Positions 51,266-59,732 of a DNA stretch of 64,000 bases are shown here, in pieces. Position 1 is the first letter of the stretch; each line of letters opens with the position of its first letter. Below the pieces are notes generated by a model, which was given only the letters and a program-made list of their open reading frames with translations, was not told where the DNA came from and made no database searches. Source of the DNA: Hymenobacter siberiensis (lineage in GTDB: Bacteria; Bacteroidota; Bacteroidia; Cytophagales; Hymenobacteraceae); contig NZ_JAHLZZ010000001.1 of the NCBI RefSeq assembly GCF_018967845.1, positions 2,666,001-2,730,000 of the forward strand, given 5' to 3'. Position numbers and translations under genes: made by a program.

Positions 51266-52630
51266 ATGTTCGATAATCTCTCCACCAAGCTCGACCGGGC
51301 CATTAAAACCCTTAAGGGCCAGGGCAGCATCTCCGAAATCAACGTCGCGGCCACCATCAAGGAAATCCGCCGGGCGCTGGTCGATGCCGATGTTAACTAC
51401 AAGGTTGCCAAGGATGTAACCGACAAGATTAAGGAAGCTGCCATGGGCCGCGATGTGCTCACGGCCGTGTCGCCGGGCCAGCTCATGGTCAAAATCGTGT
51501 ACGACGAGCTCACCGAGCTCATGGGCGGCGAGAAGAAGGACATCACCATCAAGGGCGACCCGGCCGTGATTCTGCTATCGGGCCTGCAGGGCTCGGGCAA
51601 AACCACCTTCGCCGGCAAGCTGGCCAGCTACGTTAAGAAGCAGGGCCGCAATACGTTGCTGGTGGCCTGCGACGTGTACCGTCCGGCCGCTATTGAGCAG
51701 CTCAAGGTGCTCGGCGAGCAGATTGGCGTGGAAGTGTACTCGGAAATCGAGAACAAGAACCCCGTTGAAATCTCGCGCAACGCCGTTGAGTACGCCCGCA
51801 AAAACGGCAAGAAAGTAGTCATCATCGACACCGCCGGCCGCCTGGCCGTGGACGAGCAGATGATGCGCGAGATTGAGCAGGTGAAGGCCGCAATCAACCC
51901 CAGCGAAACGCTGTTCGTGGTGGATTCCATGACCGGCCAGGACGCCGTGAACACCGCCAAAACCTTCAACGACCGCCTGAATTTCGACGGCGTGGTGCTC
52001 ACCAAGCTCGACGGCGACTCGCGCGGTGGCGCGGCCCTCAGCATCCGGGCCGTGGTGGAAAAACCCATCAAGTTCATCTCGACGGGCGAGAAGATGGACG
52101 CGCTGGACTTGTTCTACCCCGACCGCATGGCCCAGCGCATCCTGGGCATGGGCGACGTTATTTCGCTGGTAGAACGCGCTCAGCAGCAGTTCGATGAGGA
52201 CGAGGCCAAGCGCATCAACGCCAAAATCCGAAAGAATCAGTTCAACTTCGACGACTTCCTCTCGCAGCTGGAGCAAATCAAGAAGATGGGCAACATCAAG
52301 GACTTGATGGGCATGATTCCGGGCATGAGCAAGGCCATGAAGGACGTCGAAATCGACGACGATGCCTTCAAGCCTGTTGAGGCCATCATCAAGAGCATGA
52401 CCAAGCAGGAGCGGGCCAATCCCGACCTCATCAACGGCTCGCGCAAGAAGCGTCTGGCCAAGGGGTCCGGAACCGATATTCAGCAGGTGAACGCGCTGAT
52501 GAAGCAGTTCGACGACATGCGCAAAATGATGCGTACCATGAACAAAATGAGCCAGACCAAGGGCGGTATGGCCCAAATGGCCAAAATGATGGGTGGCATG
52601 AAAGGTGGCCCCGGCGGCATGATGCGCTAA
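51266..52630 (+). CDS. ffh: Signal recognition particle protein Ffh
   Basis: This 454-residue GTPase recognises signal sequences of nascent membrane and exported proteins and delivers the ribosome to FtsY at the membrane. The N domain starts MFDNLSTKLDRAIKTLKGQG. The G domain shows LSGLQGSGKTTFAGKLA (about 106-122), the CDVYRPAAIEQL region, VIIDTAGRLAVDEQ (about 188) and LTKLDGDSRGGAALS (about 248). The methionine-rich M domain begins near 330 (LMGMIPGMSKAMKD) and ends in a Met/Gly-rich tail. Length is normal. Confidence 0.98.
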   Translation: MFDNLSTKLDRAIKTLKGQGSISEINVAATIKEIRRALVDADVNYKVAKDVTDKIKEAAMGRDVLTAVSPGQLMVKIVYDELTELMGGEKKDITIKGDPAVILLSGLQGSGKTTFAGKLASYVKKQGRNTLLVACDVYRPAAIEQLKVLGEQIGVEVYSEIENKNPVEISRNAVEYARKNGKKVVIIDTAGRLAVDEQMMREIEQVKAAINPSETLFVVDSMTGQDAVNTAKTFNDRLNFDGVVLTKLDGDSRGGAALSIRAVVEKPIKFISTGEKMDALDLFYPDRMAQRILGMGDVISLVERAQQQFDEDEAKRINAKIRKNQFNFDDFLSQLEQIKKMGNIKDLMGMIPGMSKAMKDVEIDDDAFKPVEAIIKSMTKQERANPDLINGSRKKRLAKGSGTDIQQVNALMKQFDDMRKMMRTMNKMSQTKGGMAQMAKMMGGMKGGPGGMMR

Positions 52631-52673
52631 GCCCACGCCCGCGCAAGCCCGCCGCACAATTAGCTACTAAAAC

Positions 52674-52702
52674 AAGCCCTGGCGATTCGTCAGGGCTTTT
52701 TT
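52674..52702 (+). terminator. Intrinsic terminator of ffh
   Basis: AAGCCCTG / CAGGGCTT stem followed by TTTT, 44 bases after the ffh stop. The remainder of the gap to 52959 shows no gene; it presumably holds the promoter of the CHRD gene. Confidence 0.82.
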
Positions 52703-52959
52703 CGTGTGTCCGCCCGCCAATAAAGCTCATTTGAAAGCGAGCCGGGGAGTTGCGTGGCGCGGTAGTACTGCATTGCCCGTTAGTAGATTATTGCCAAAAA
52801 ATATTGAAACATTATGGCGAAGTCTGGGCTTACCCCGTAATACGGGAAAAACAACTTGCATCAGGCAATCCTGCGGCTATCTGCTCCGGTTTTTGGGAGT
52901 AGGCCGGGTTGCCGGCGCTCTCCTTCCTTCACCAACCCAACCATTTTACCACTAATCTC

Positions 52960-54870
52960 ATGTTTGCAAAAATACTTCGTTCGCTGGCTGCCGCTGCTTT
53001 GCTGGCTGCCCCGTTGGTGGCTTCGGCCGACCACCTGCGCCCCCATCTGTTACTTACGGCCCGGCTTAGCGGGGCTCAGGAAGTGCCCGCCGTGGCTACC
53101 AGCGCGCAGGGCGTAGCGGCCATCACCGTGAATTCCACGCGCGATACCATTTTTATTCAGGCTGCTTTCAGCGGGCTGAGTGGGCCTGTTACTGGGGTGC
53201 ATTTTCACGATGCTCCGGCGGGCGTGAATGCCCCGGTTAGTGTGAACCTGCTAAGCAAGCTGCGCGGTAACCGGGTTTCGGGCTTTCTGGCCGGTGCTGA
53301 CGTTACGCCCCTGCGCATTGCGCGGCTGCTGCGCGGGCTGGTGTACCTGAACGTGCACACCATGGCCAACCCCGGCGGCGAAATTCGCGGCCAGGTCACG
53401 GTAGAGTCAGATGATGCGCTGGCGGGCGTGCTGAGCGGTGCCCAGGAAGTGCCGGCGGTGGCTACCACGGCCTCTGGCCTGGGCGTATTCACGCTGAGCC
53501 AGGACCAGGAGCGCCTGAAGTTTCGGGTGGTGGTGAACGGGCTGAGCGGTGCCATCACGGGCGCGCATTTCCATATTGCCGGCCCCGGGGCCAACGCTCC
53601 GGTAGCCCTCAGTCTCTTGCCATTTCTCACCGGCAATGTACTGGAAGGCGAAATTTCGTCGCAGGGCACCAACCCGCTGCTCACGCCCGCACTACTGGCC
53701 GCGCTGGTGCAGGGCGGGGTATACATCAACTTCCACACGGCTACTAACCCCGGGGGCGAAATCCGGGCGCAAGTACTGCCCGAGCGGCGCGTGCTGCCTT
53801 TGGATACCCGCTTCGACGGGGCGCAAATGGTGCCTGCCGTCATCACTTCTGCCTCGGCCGTATCTGTGGGCCGGCTCGTTGGTACGCTCGATACCGTGCG
53901 GGTGCAGGTGGCCTACACCGGCCTGAGTGGCCCGCCCGTGGAGCTGCGGTTTTACGCCGCCAATGCCGGCGTTGCCAACACCCCCGCCAACCTGGTGGGC
54001 ACTGTGCCCGTGATACCCGGGGCCGGGGGCAACGCGGTGGGCAATGTCATCACCTTCGAGATTACCGCCCCGACCCTGACGCCCGCCCTGGCAAACCTGC
54101 TGCTGAACACTGGCATAAACACTGTGCTGACTACGGCCGCCAACCCGAACGGTGAAATTCGTGGGCAGGTAATCCGGCTGGCCCGCGAAGGCTACAGCAT
54201 TGTACTGAACGGCGCCCAGGAACGGCCCAACCCGGTGGTTAGCAACGGGTACGGCGTGGGGTTTGTGAGCATCGACCGGGACCAGACCAACGCCCGTTTC
54301 GCCGCCGTGTGGGGCGGCCTGAGCGGCCCGGCCACCATGGGCCACTTCCACACCGGCACGGCTTCGCAGTCGGGCGGGGTGGTATTCAGCCTGGCTCCTT
54401 ACTTCGACAATGCGACTAACCCCACGTCGCTGGCCGGCTACTGGAAAAGCGACAACGCCGCACCCTTCACCACGGCCCGGTCATTGGACTTTCGCAACGA
54501 GAACATCTACCTGAATCTGCACACGGCTGCCAACCCCGGGGGCGAAATCCGGGGGCAGGTGTACCGGGGCGCGCGCAACTTGCAGGTAGTGCTGGCCACC
54601 CAGCCCGCCGCCGTGCTATCCGAAACGTTTAGCGCCGCTCCCAGCCCCTTCAGCTCCGCGCTCACGCTCTCCTTCGACGCCCGCTTTAGTGCTGCCGGCC
54701 AGCTGCGCATCACTGACCTGCTGGGCCGCACCGTTGCTACCCAGGCGGTGGCCGTGCGCTCCGGGGCTAATTCCCTGCCCATTGCCTTGCCCACTGCCGC
54801 CCCCGGCATGTACCTGCTCACGCTGGAAGTTGGCGAAACCCGCTTGACTACCAGAATTGCCAAGGAGTAG
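52960..54870 (+). CDS. Secreted protein with four CHRD domains and type IX sorting signal
   Basis: This 636-residue protein has a signal peptide (SLAAAALLAAPLVASA), four CHRD-like domains and a type IX secretion C-terminal domain of the A type (LSETFSAAPSPFSSALTLSF ... LRITDLLGRTV ... GMYLLTLEVGE). Each CHRD unit begins with a variant of LSGAQEVPAV (about residues 30, 153, 280, 407) and ends with a variant of HTAANPGGEIRGQV. In the third unit the histidine-containing repeats are altered (LRFYAANAGV, NTGINTVLTTAANPNGEIRG). CHRD domains take their name from chordin; their bacterial role is unsettled. Confidence 0.92.
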   Translation: MFAKILRSLAAAALLAAPLVASADHLRPHLLLTARLSGAQEVPAVATSAQGVAAITVNSTRDTIFIQAAFSGLSGPVTGVHFHDAPAGVNAPVSVNLLSKLRGNRVSGFLAGADVTPLRIARLLRGLVYLNVHTMANPGGEIRGQVTVESDDALAGVLSGAQEVPAVATTASGLGVFTLSQDQERLKFRVVVNGLSGAITGAHFHIAGPGANAPVALSLLPFLTGNVLEGEISSQGTNPLLTPALLAALVQGGVYINFHTATNPGGEIRAQVLPERRVLPLDTRFDGAQMVPAVITSASAVSVGRLVGTLDTVRVQVAYTGLSGPPVELRFYAANAGVANTPANLVGTVPVIPGAGGNAVGNVITFEITAPTLTPALANLLLNTGINTVLTTAANPNGEIRGQVIRLAREGYSIVLNGAQERPNPVVSNGYGVGFVSIDRDQTNARFAAVWGGLSGPATMGHFHTGTASQSGGVVFSLAPYFDNATNPTSLAGYWKSDNAAPFTTARSLDFRNENIYLNLHTAANPGGEIRGQVYRGARNLQVVLATQPAAVLSETFSAAPSPFSSALTLSFDARFSAAGQLRITDLLGRTVATQAVAVRSGANSLPIALPTAAPGMYLLTLEVGETRLTTRIAKE

Positions 54871-55032
54871 GGACCGGCGAAATGCCGCTTGCTAGATAAT
54901 TTTAAGGTTGCATTAGCTATAACGTATTTGCACTGAAACACTTTAGAAAAAAGGGAGGGCTGCGGAATTTTTTGGTGCAGTTCTTGTTGGTATCTCTGTG
55001 AAAGAATAGTTTTTTAAGGTGTTTTGGTATGG

Positions 55033-55068
55033 ATAGGCTGGCCTCAATGGGACCAGCCTATTTTTTTG
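55033..55068 (+). terminator. Intrinsic terminator after the CHRD gene
   Basis: ATAGGCTGG / CCAGCCTAT stem followed by a run of T, about 160 bases past the stop. Apart from this, 54871-55182 shows no gene. Confidence 0.82.
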
Positions 55069-55182
55069 CCTTGGCAGCTAGATTTGCTGTAAGGATGTCC
55101 CGGCTCGCGCGTCAGGCTAGGTAAGATGCAGACCCGGAGCCCGGTGTACCTTGCAGAGGTTTCCGTTTCGAATTGTGGTTTT

Positions 55183-55908
55183 ATGAAGCAGCTTGTTGAA
55201 AAGCATCCGTTGGCTATTCGGTGGTTTCACTGGGTCAATTTCCCCGTTCTCAGCCTCATGATTTGGAGCGGGATGTGGATATACTGGGCCAACGACGTGT
55301 ACCGCCTGGGCTGGGGTAAAACTACGCTGGTCAAGTTCTTTCCGCAGTCTTTCTACGCAGCCTTCCACGTCGACCACAAGCTGGCGCAGGGTATGAGCTG
55401 GCACTTCGTGCTGATGTGGGTGTTTTTCCTCAATGGCCTGCTGTACGTGGGCTACACCGCTTTTTCGGGCGAGTGGCGCTACCTGCTGCCCACCCGGCAC
55501 TCCTTCAAAGAAGCCGTGCTGGTAACACTGCACGACCTCGGCCTGTATAAAAAGCCGCTGCCGGTGCGCAAATTCAACGGCGCGCAGCAGATTGCCTACA
55601 CTTCGGTCGTTATCATGGGGCTGGGCTCGGTGCTTACGGGGTTGGCCATTTACAAGCCTACGCAGTTTGGCTGGCTCACGCAGCTGCTGGGCGGGTATGA
55701 GTTTGCTCGCATCATTCACTTTGCGCTCACCATCGGCTACGTGCTGTTTTTCGTGGTACACATTACCCAGGTGGTGCGGGCCGGCTGGAATAATTTCCGG
55801 GCCATGGTGGCGGGATTTGAGATTGTGGAGACTGAACCCGCGACGCATAAGCTGGAAGCCGGCCCCACGTCGCTGCCCGCCGCCGATGAATCCCTTTCGT
55901 CTCAATAA
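55183..55908 (+). CDS. Membrane cytochrome b (b561/thiosulfate reductase-like)
   Basis: This 241-residue protein has four to five membrane segments and histidines suited to bind haem: His in KHPLAIRWFHWVNFPVLSLM (residues 8 and 16), HVDHKLAQGMSWHFVLMWVF (about 66-80) and RIIHFALTIGYVLFFVVHIT (about 186-205). It probably passes electrons from quinol to the molybdoenzyme encoded next, whose start is 15 bases downstream. The start MKQLVEKHPLAIRWFHW at 55183 is supported by family alignment; a start 57 bases upstream is not. Confidence 0.85.
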   Translation: MKQLVEKHPLAIRWFHWVNFPVLSLMIWSGMWIYWANDVYRLGWGKTTLVKFFPQSFYAAFHVDHKLAQGMSWHFVLMWVFFLNGLLYVGYTAFSGEWRYLLPTRHSFKEAVLVTLHDLGLYKKPLPVRKFNGAQQIAYTSVVIMGLGSVLTGLAIYKPTQFGWLTQLLGGYEFARIIHFALTIGYVLFFVVHITQVVRAGWNNFRAMVAGFEIVETEPATHKLEAGPTSLPAADESLSSQ

Positions 55909-55923
55909 TTGCCGCTTTTCGGT

Positions 55924-56757
55924 ATGACTGACCCTTCCCTCGCGTCCGCGCCGCTCGACGGCCCCGGCGCTTTGCCCCAATCTGAAGCCGCGCTGCTGGC
56001 CGAGGCCCGCCGCCGCTCGCGCCGTTCCTTCATCGGGCTGGGGCTGGCTGGCCTCGCGGGCATTGGCGGCTGGCGCTGGCTGGTGTCGCAGCCCACTGAT
56101 CAAGGCATTCCGTACCCGCTGCGCAATGCGCTCGATGCCAATAGTCGCCTCAGCCACGCTTATTTCAAGCATCTGCGCTTGGCCCCCGAGTTTGCCCGCA
56201 GCCGCGCCAAAATGCCCCGCGTAAACGGCCGGGTAGGCCTCGCCGGTGACGTGGACCCCGCCACCTGGCGAATGCGCGTGCAGGCCTACGGTTCCGGCAA
56301 AACCCAGGAGTTCTCCCTGGCCGATATCCAGGCCCTGCCCAAAGTGGAGATGACCACTGAGCTCAAATGCATCGAAGGCTGGAGCATCGTGGTGCATTGG
56401 GCTGGTGCCCGGCTATCCGATTTTTTGGCCCGCTACCCGCTGGCCACCCGCAGCGGCCTGCCTGCCGACCCGCTGAGCCCGCCCGCCGACCTCGCGCCTT
56501 ACGTGGGTATGCGCACGCCCGACGAGCTATACTATGTGGGCATCGACATGGCCAGCGCCCTGCACCCACAAACATTGCTGTGCTACGAAATGAACGGAGA
56601 GCCGCTCACGGCCGCCCATGGCGCGCCGCTTCGCCTCGTCACGCCCCTCAAATACGGCATCAAGCACCTCAAGCGCATCGGCACCATCGCCTTCGCCGAT
56701 ACCCGCCCCAAAGACTACTGGGCCGAGCTGGGCTACGACTGGGACGCGGGGCATTAG
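55924..56757 (+). CDS. YedY/MsrP-like molybdopterin oxidoreductase, Tat-exported
   Basis: This 277-residue periplasmic enzyme belongs to the sulfite-oxidase fold and probably reduces an oxidised sulfur compound or methionine sulfoxide. A twin-arginine signal is visible (RRRSRRSFIGLGLAGLAG, about 29-46). The molybdenum-ligating cysteine is in TTELKCIEGWSIVVHWAG (about 149), and CYEMNGEPLTAAHGAPLRL plus KYGIKHLKRI in the C-terminal half are typical. It pairs with a b561-like cytochrome rather than the usual MsrQ membrane subunit. Confidence 0.88.
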   Translation: MTDPSLASAPLDGPGALPQSEAALLAEARRRSRRSFIGLGLAGLAGIGGWRWLVSQPTDQGIPYPLRNALDANSRLSHAYFKHLRLAPEFARSRAKMPRVNGRVGLAGDVDPATWRMRVQAYGSGKTQEFSLADIQALPKVEMTTELKCIEGWSIVVHWAGARLSDFLARYPLATRSGLPADPLSPPADLAPYVGMRTPDELYYVGIDMASALHPQTLLCYEMNGEPLTAAHGAPLRLVTPLKYGIKHLKRIGTIAFADTRPKDYWAELGYDWDAGH

Positions 56758-56830
56758 GTTTGAGGGTAGGAGGGTAGAACGTAACGGCTCTGGGGTAGGA
56801 GGTAAAGAACTTCATACCCCCATAGCCTCT

Positions 56831-57124
56831 TTAATGTACCACGCGCAGCTCGTAGCGCTCGGGCTGGCCATTGAGGGCGGGTATGTACCATGCACCCACG
56901 CGGCTGGGGCCGTAGCCCAGGTTTACTTTCACCCATTCATCGCGGGTAGGGAGCAGGGCGATGATTTCCTGCTCCATGCGGGACAAATCGGTGGGCGAGT
57001 GTTGGGTACCGCTGTTCTGGTCGTGAGCGGCGCGGCGCAGCTCTTTTTCCATTTCCAGGTAGGTATTGACCTTTTCTTCGAGCGGAATAAGATTGGGGTT
57101 GAGGTAGTCGAGGTTGGAGGCCAT
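56831..57124 (-). CDS. Conserved hypothetical small protein
   Basis: This 97-residue soluble protein starts MASNLDYLNPNLIPLEEKVN and is rich in charged residues with two predicted helices (YLEMEKELRRAAHDQ and DLSRMEQEIIALLP) before a beta-like C-terminus (DEWVKVNLGYGPSRVGAWYI). The composition and codon use look coding, but I recognise no family. It lies between the YedY-like gene (convergent) and the DUF2256 gene (same strand, 90 bases upstream). Confidence 0.65.
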   Translation of the reverse strand: MASNLDYLNPNLIPLEEKVNTYLEMEKELRRAAHDQNSGTQHSPTDLSRMEQEIIALLPTRDEWVKVNLGYGPSRVGAWYIPALNGQPERYELRVVH

Positions 57125-57215
57125 AAAAAAGCGGCTGGAAAACCAGCAGATTGGTAAGGGGTAAGGAGCTTCTCAACGCCGCCCCGGCCCCAAAAGATAC
57201 GGCCGCGCCGGGCGG

Positions 57216-57392
57216 TTACGCCGGAGTGGGGCTGGTAGTGCCGGCGGCGGGCCGGTTGCGCTGGCACTTTTCGCCGCAGTATTTCACGTCGTCCCAGTTG
57301 GCGCGCCACTTTTTGCGGTACTCGAACGGCCGGCCGCAGGTGACGCAGATTTTGGTGGGTAGCTGGCCTTTACGCAGTTTGGCGGGAAGCAT
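57216..57392 (-). CDS. DUF2256 zinc-ribbon-like small protein
   Basis: This 58-residue protein starts MLPAKLRKGQLPTKICVTCG. It has two cysteine pairs, CVTCGRPFEYRKKW and YCGEKCQRNR, that could bind a zinc ion, as in DUF2256 proteins, with the signature WDDVKYCGEKC between. The tail is short and proline/threonine-rich. Function is unknown. It is short and easily missed by length filters; the cysteine pattern is the main support. Confidence 0.85.
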   Translation of the reverse strand: MLPAKLRKGQLPTKICVTCGRPFEYRKKWRANWDDVKYCGEKCQRNRPAAGTTSPTPA

Positions 57393-57428
57393 AATGAGGG
57401 GTTGAGCAGTAGGGTAGCATGCAAACGC

Positions 57429-57460
57429 TTGGCCCCGGCGCGAAGTTTTGGGTAATTTTG
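57429..57460 (+). promoter_or_regulatory. Candidate promoter of the methyltransferase at 57547
   Basis: TTGG at 57429 and TAATTTTG at 57453-57460, about 20 bases apart, fitting the Bacteroidota -33/-7 pattern. The ATG is 86 bases downstream. Confidence 0.45.
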
Positions 57461-57546
57461 GCTATCGATGGGTTATTGAAGCGTTGTTGCCGCCAACCCC
57501 GGCCGTGGCGCGCCTCAACGGCCCAAAATGCGCTTTTAATTTCTCT

Positions 57547-58284
57547 ATGACCACAACCACCGCCCCCGATGTGCTGGGCCAGGCCCTGCTGGACTACCAC
57601 CACGGCACTATTGCCGCCACCGTCACCGTGCATTGCAGCGCCGCCGATGATGAGCCGCTGCCGGCCGCCTACTTCTTCCGCACCCTGCTCCAGATGCCGG
57701 AGCTGGAGCGCCTGGCCCTCGACGAAAGCCGGGGCCGCGTGCTCGACCTTGGGGCCGGGGCCGGCTGCCACAGCCTGGAGCTGCAGAGCCGGGGCTTCCA
57801 GCACGTAAAGGCCGTGGACGTATCGGCCGGCTCGGTGCAGGTGATGACCGAGCGCGGCGTGCATACCGTGGCCCGCCACGACTTATTTGCCCCGCTGCCG
57901 CCTACCGAGCTGCCCTACGACACCATCCTGCTGCTAATGAACGGCCTCGGCCTGACCGGCACCCTCGACGGCCTCGATAAATTTCTGGCCCACGCCCGCA
58001 CCCTGCTGGCCCCCGATGGGCAGATTCTGGCCACGTCCTCCGACGTGCGCTACCTCTACGAGGACGAAGACGGGGCGCTGCTTATCAACCTCAACGGCCC
58101 GTACTACGGCGAAGTTGAATACACGCTCAGTTACAAGGGCCGCACCGGCGAGCCCTTTCCCTGGCTGTTCGTCGATGCCGCCCTGCTCAACGACGCGGCC
58201 CAAACTGCCGGCTACACCGCCGAATTCCTCAGCGAAGACGAGAACGACCAGTACCTGGTGCGCCTAATGCCTGTTGGCAATTAA
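57547..58284 (+). CDS. Class I SAM-dependent methyltransferase
   Basis: This 245-residue enzyme has a SAM motif RVLDLGAGAGCHSLELQSRG at about 61-80, AVDVSAGSVQVMTERG at about 85-100 and DTILLLMNGLGLTGTLDGLD at about 122-141. The N-terminal segment (LGQALLDYHHGTIAATVTVH) is shared by a Bacteroidota group of such proteins; substrate unknown. The start MTTTTAPDVLGQALLDY at 57547 is chosen because the longer frame upstream covers the promoter. It is followed by a long dispersed palindrome. Confidence 0.82.
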   Translation: MTTTTAPDVLGQALLDYHHGTIAATVTVHCSAADDEPLPAAYFFRTLLQMPELERLALDESRGRVLDLGAGAGCHSLELQSRGFQHVKAVDVSAGSVQVMTERGVHTVARHDLFAPLPPTELPYDTILLLMNGLGLTGTLDGLDKFLAHARTLLAPDGQILATSSDVRYLYEDEDGALLINLNGPYYGEVEYTLSYKGRTGEPFPWLFVDAALLNDAAQTAGYTAEFLSEDENDQYLVRLMPVGN

Positions 58285-58295
58285 CAATTGGAGTT

Positions 58296-58431
58296 GTTTA
58301 GAAAGTCACAAAAGGTACTCAAACGGTCATGCAGAGCGCAGCATCTTGCTCGCATCGTTGAACGGGCCTGAGGATGCGAGCAAGATGCTGCGCTGCGCGC
58401 TGCATGACCGTTCGGGGACTTTCTAAACAGC
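58296..58431. repeat. Dispersed palindrome, TTTAGAAAGTC family, long copy
   Basis: Same outer blocks as the copy at 25816-25892 (GTTTAGAAAGTC, ACAAAAGGTACTCAAA, CGGTCATGCAG and their right-hand partners), with an additional inner arm pair GCAGCATCTTGCTCGCATC / GATGCGAGCAAGATGCTGC. The two copies differ mainly in this inner part. Confidence 0.88.
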
Positions 58432-58508
58432 TTCATTATGAATTAAGAATAAACAATTCATCAGCAACCTTTTCAATTCTATTTCACTAACCTAATTCTT
58501 AATTGATT

Positions 58509-58937
58509 TTGACCAACGCCATCATCTACCGCACCCGCTGGGCCGATATGGACCCGAACGGCCACATGCGCCATTCCGCCTACGCCGACTATGCCGCCGA
58601 CCAGCGCCTCGTTTTATTGGCCGAGTGGGGCTACGATATCAAGGAATTTGCGCGCCTGCGCCTGGGTCCCATCCTGTTCCGCGAAGAAACGACTTTCCTC
58701 AAGGAAATACACATTGGCGAAGAAATTCGGGTGGATAGCCGTCTGCGCAGCGTGAACGACGACGGCACCCGCTGGAGTATCACCCACACCATTTACAAGG
58801 CCGATGGCCGCGTGGCCGCCATCGTAGCCGTCGACGGGGCCTGGCTCGACCTCGACCGCCGCAAGCTCACCACCCCGCCCGCCGAACTCGCCACGGCTTT
58901 CCGCGAGCTGCCTGCCTATGAGGTGCCGGTGAAGTAG
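58509..58937 (+). CDS. Acyl-CoA thioesterase (hotdog fold, 4HBT)
   Basis: This 142-residue enzyme probably hydrolyses acyl-CoA thioesters. The hotdog signature is RTRWADMDPNGHMRHSAYAD at about residues 9-28, with the active-site Asp in ADMDPNGH, followed by FLKEIHIGEEIRVDSRLRSV. There is no ATG before this motif; the likely start is TTG at 58509 (TTG ACC AAC GCC), with another TTG six bases earlier. A perfect terminator follows. Confidence 0.85.
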   Translation: MTNAIIYRTRWADMDPNGHMRHSAYADYAADQRLVLLAEWGYDIKEFARLRLGPILFREETTFLKEIHIGEEIRVDSRLRSVNDDGTRWSITHTIYKADGRVAAIVAVDGAWLDLDRRKLTTPPAELATAFRELPAYEVPVK

Positions 58938-58945
58938 AAAGGTAT

Positions 58946-58989
58946 AAAGAAGCAGCCCCCGAATTGATAAATTCGGGGGCTGCTTCTTT
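58946..58989. terminator. Bidirectional terminator
   Basis: Perfect 19-base arms (58946-58964 and 58971-58989) with GC core CAGCCCCCG, between the convergent thioesterase and DinB genes. Confidence 0.9.
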
Positions 58990-59002
58990 TATGTGGCTGG
59001 CG

Positions 59003-59575
59003 CTAGGCATGGGCATCGGCCCGCACCCCGGCCGTGGGCCGCAGGACCTTGGTGATGCGGTCCAGCTGCTGCTGATGATGCAACAGGTGGTCGACCAGGT
59101 GCTCTATTACCTGATAGATGGTGATGCGGCCCGAGCGCGGATGAGGGAATACGGCCCGGTTCTGCTGCCGGCTCGGAAACTCGTTGAGCAGCCGCTCCAT
59201 CTGGCGGCGGGAGGCTTCCCAGGACTTGCGCATCTCGTGCAGCGTGGGCAGCTCGCCGGCATCGGTGAGGGTAGCCACACCGCGCGGTGCTTTGAACTTG
59301 AGGCCGGGCAGGCGCAGCATCAGGCGCACAAACTGCACCTGCAGCTTTGTAAAAAAGCCAACCTTCGGCAAAAGCTCCTCCGCCTGGAGCTTCTTCTGGA
59401 CATACTTGAGGATGTTCTCTTCAACAAAAAGCAGGTGATGCACTACCTGCACCGCCGACCATTTGCCCGGCGCGGGAGCCTTGTTCTGATCCGGCCCCAG
59501 CGCCTCGGCCGACGCCAAAAGTCGTTCAGTAGACCGTTCGAGCTGTTCAAATTTGAGGTGAAGGCGGTGATTCAT
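59003..59575 (-). CDS. DinB-like protein (DUF1569/DinB_2 type)
   Basis: This 190-residue four-helix protein of the DinB superfamily probably binds a metal through histidines in WSAVQVVHHLLFVEEN (about 40-55) and YQVIEHLVDHLLHHQQQLDR (about 150-169). Function is unknown. The start MNHRLHLKFEQLERSTE at 59575 is preferred; the frame is open for another 58 codons upstream, but those overlap the divergent gene's leader. It differs clearly from the YfiT-like protein at 14987. Confidence 0.82.
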   Translation of the reverse strand: MNHRLHLKFEQLERSTERLLASAEALGPDQNKAPAPGKWSAVQVVHHLLFVEENILKYVQKKLQAEELLPKVGFFTKLQVQFVRLMLRLPGLKFKAPRGVATLTDAGELPTLHEMRKSWEASRRQMERLLNEFPSRQQNRAVFPHPRSGRITIYQVIEHLVDHLLHHQQQLDRITKVLRPTAGVRADAHA

Positions 59576-59732
59576 GCGGGTGGGGAGGATGAAAAATAGC
59601 CTTACGGCAGAGCTAGCGCAAAAGATACGGCGACAATTTGATTGGCTTCGCGGCCCGATTCGGACCGTGTGACTGGGCAAGGCCCGCGCCGCGCCGCATA
59701 AGCTGCGGCCGGTGCCTAGTTTTGCGGTACTC

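Noticed and set aside
51575..52657. 360-codon minus-strand open frame opposite ffh
   Set aside because: Shadow of ffh; no motifs and typical antisense composition.
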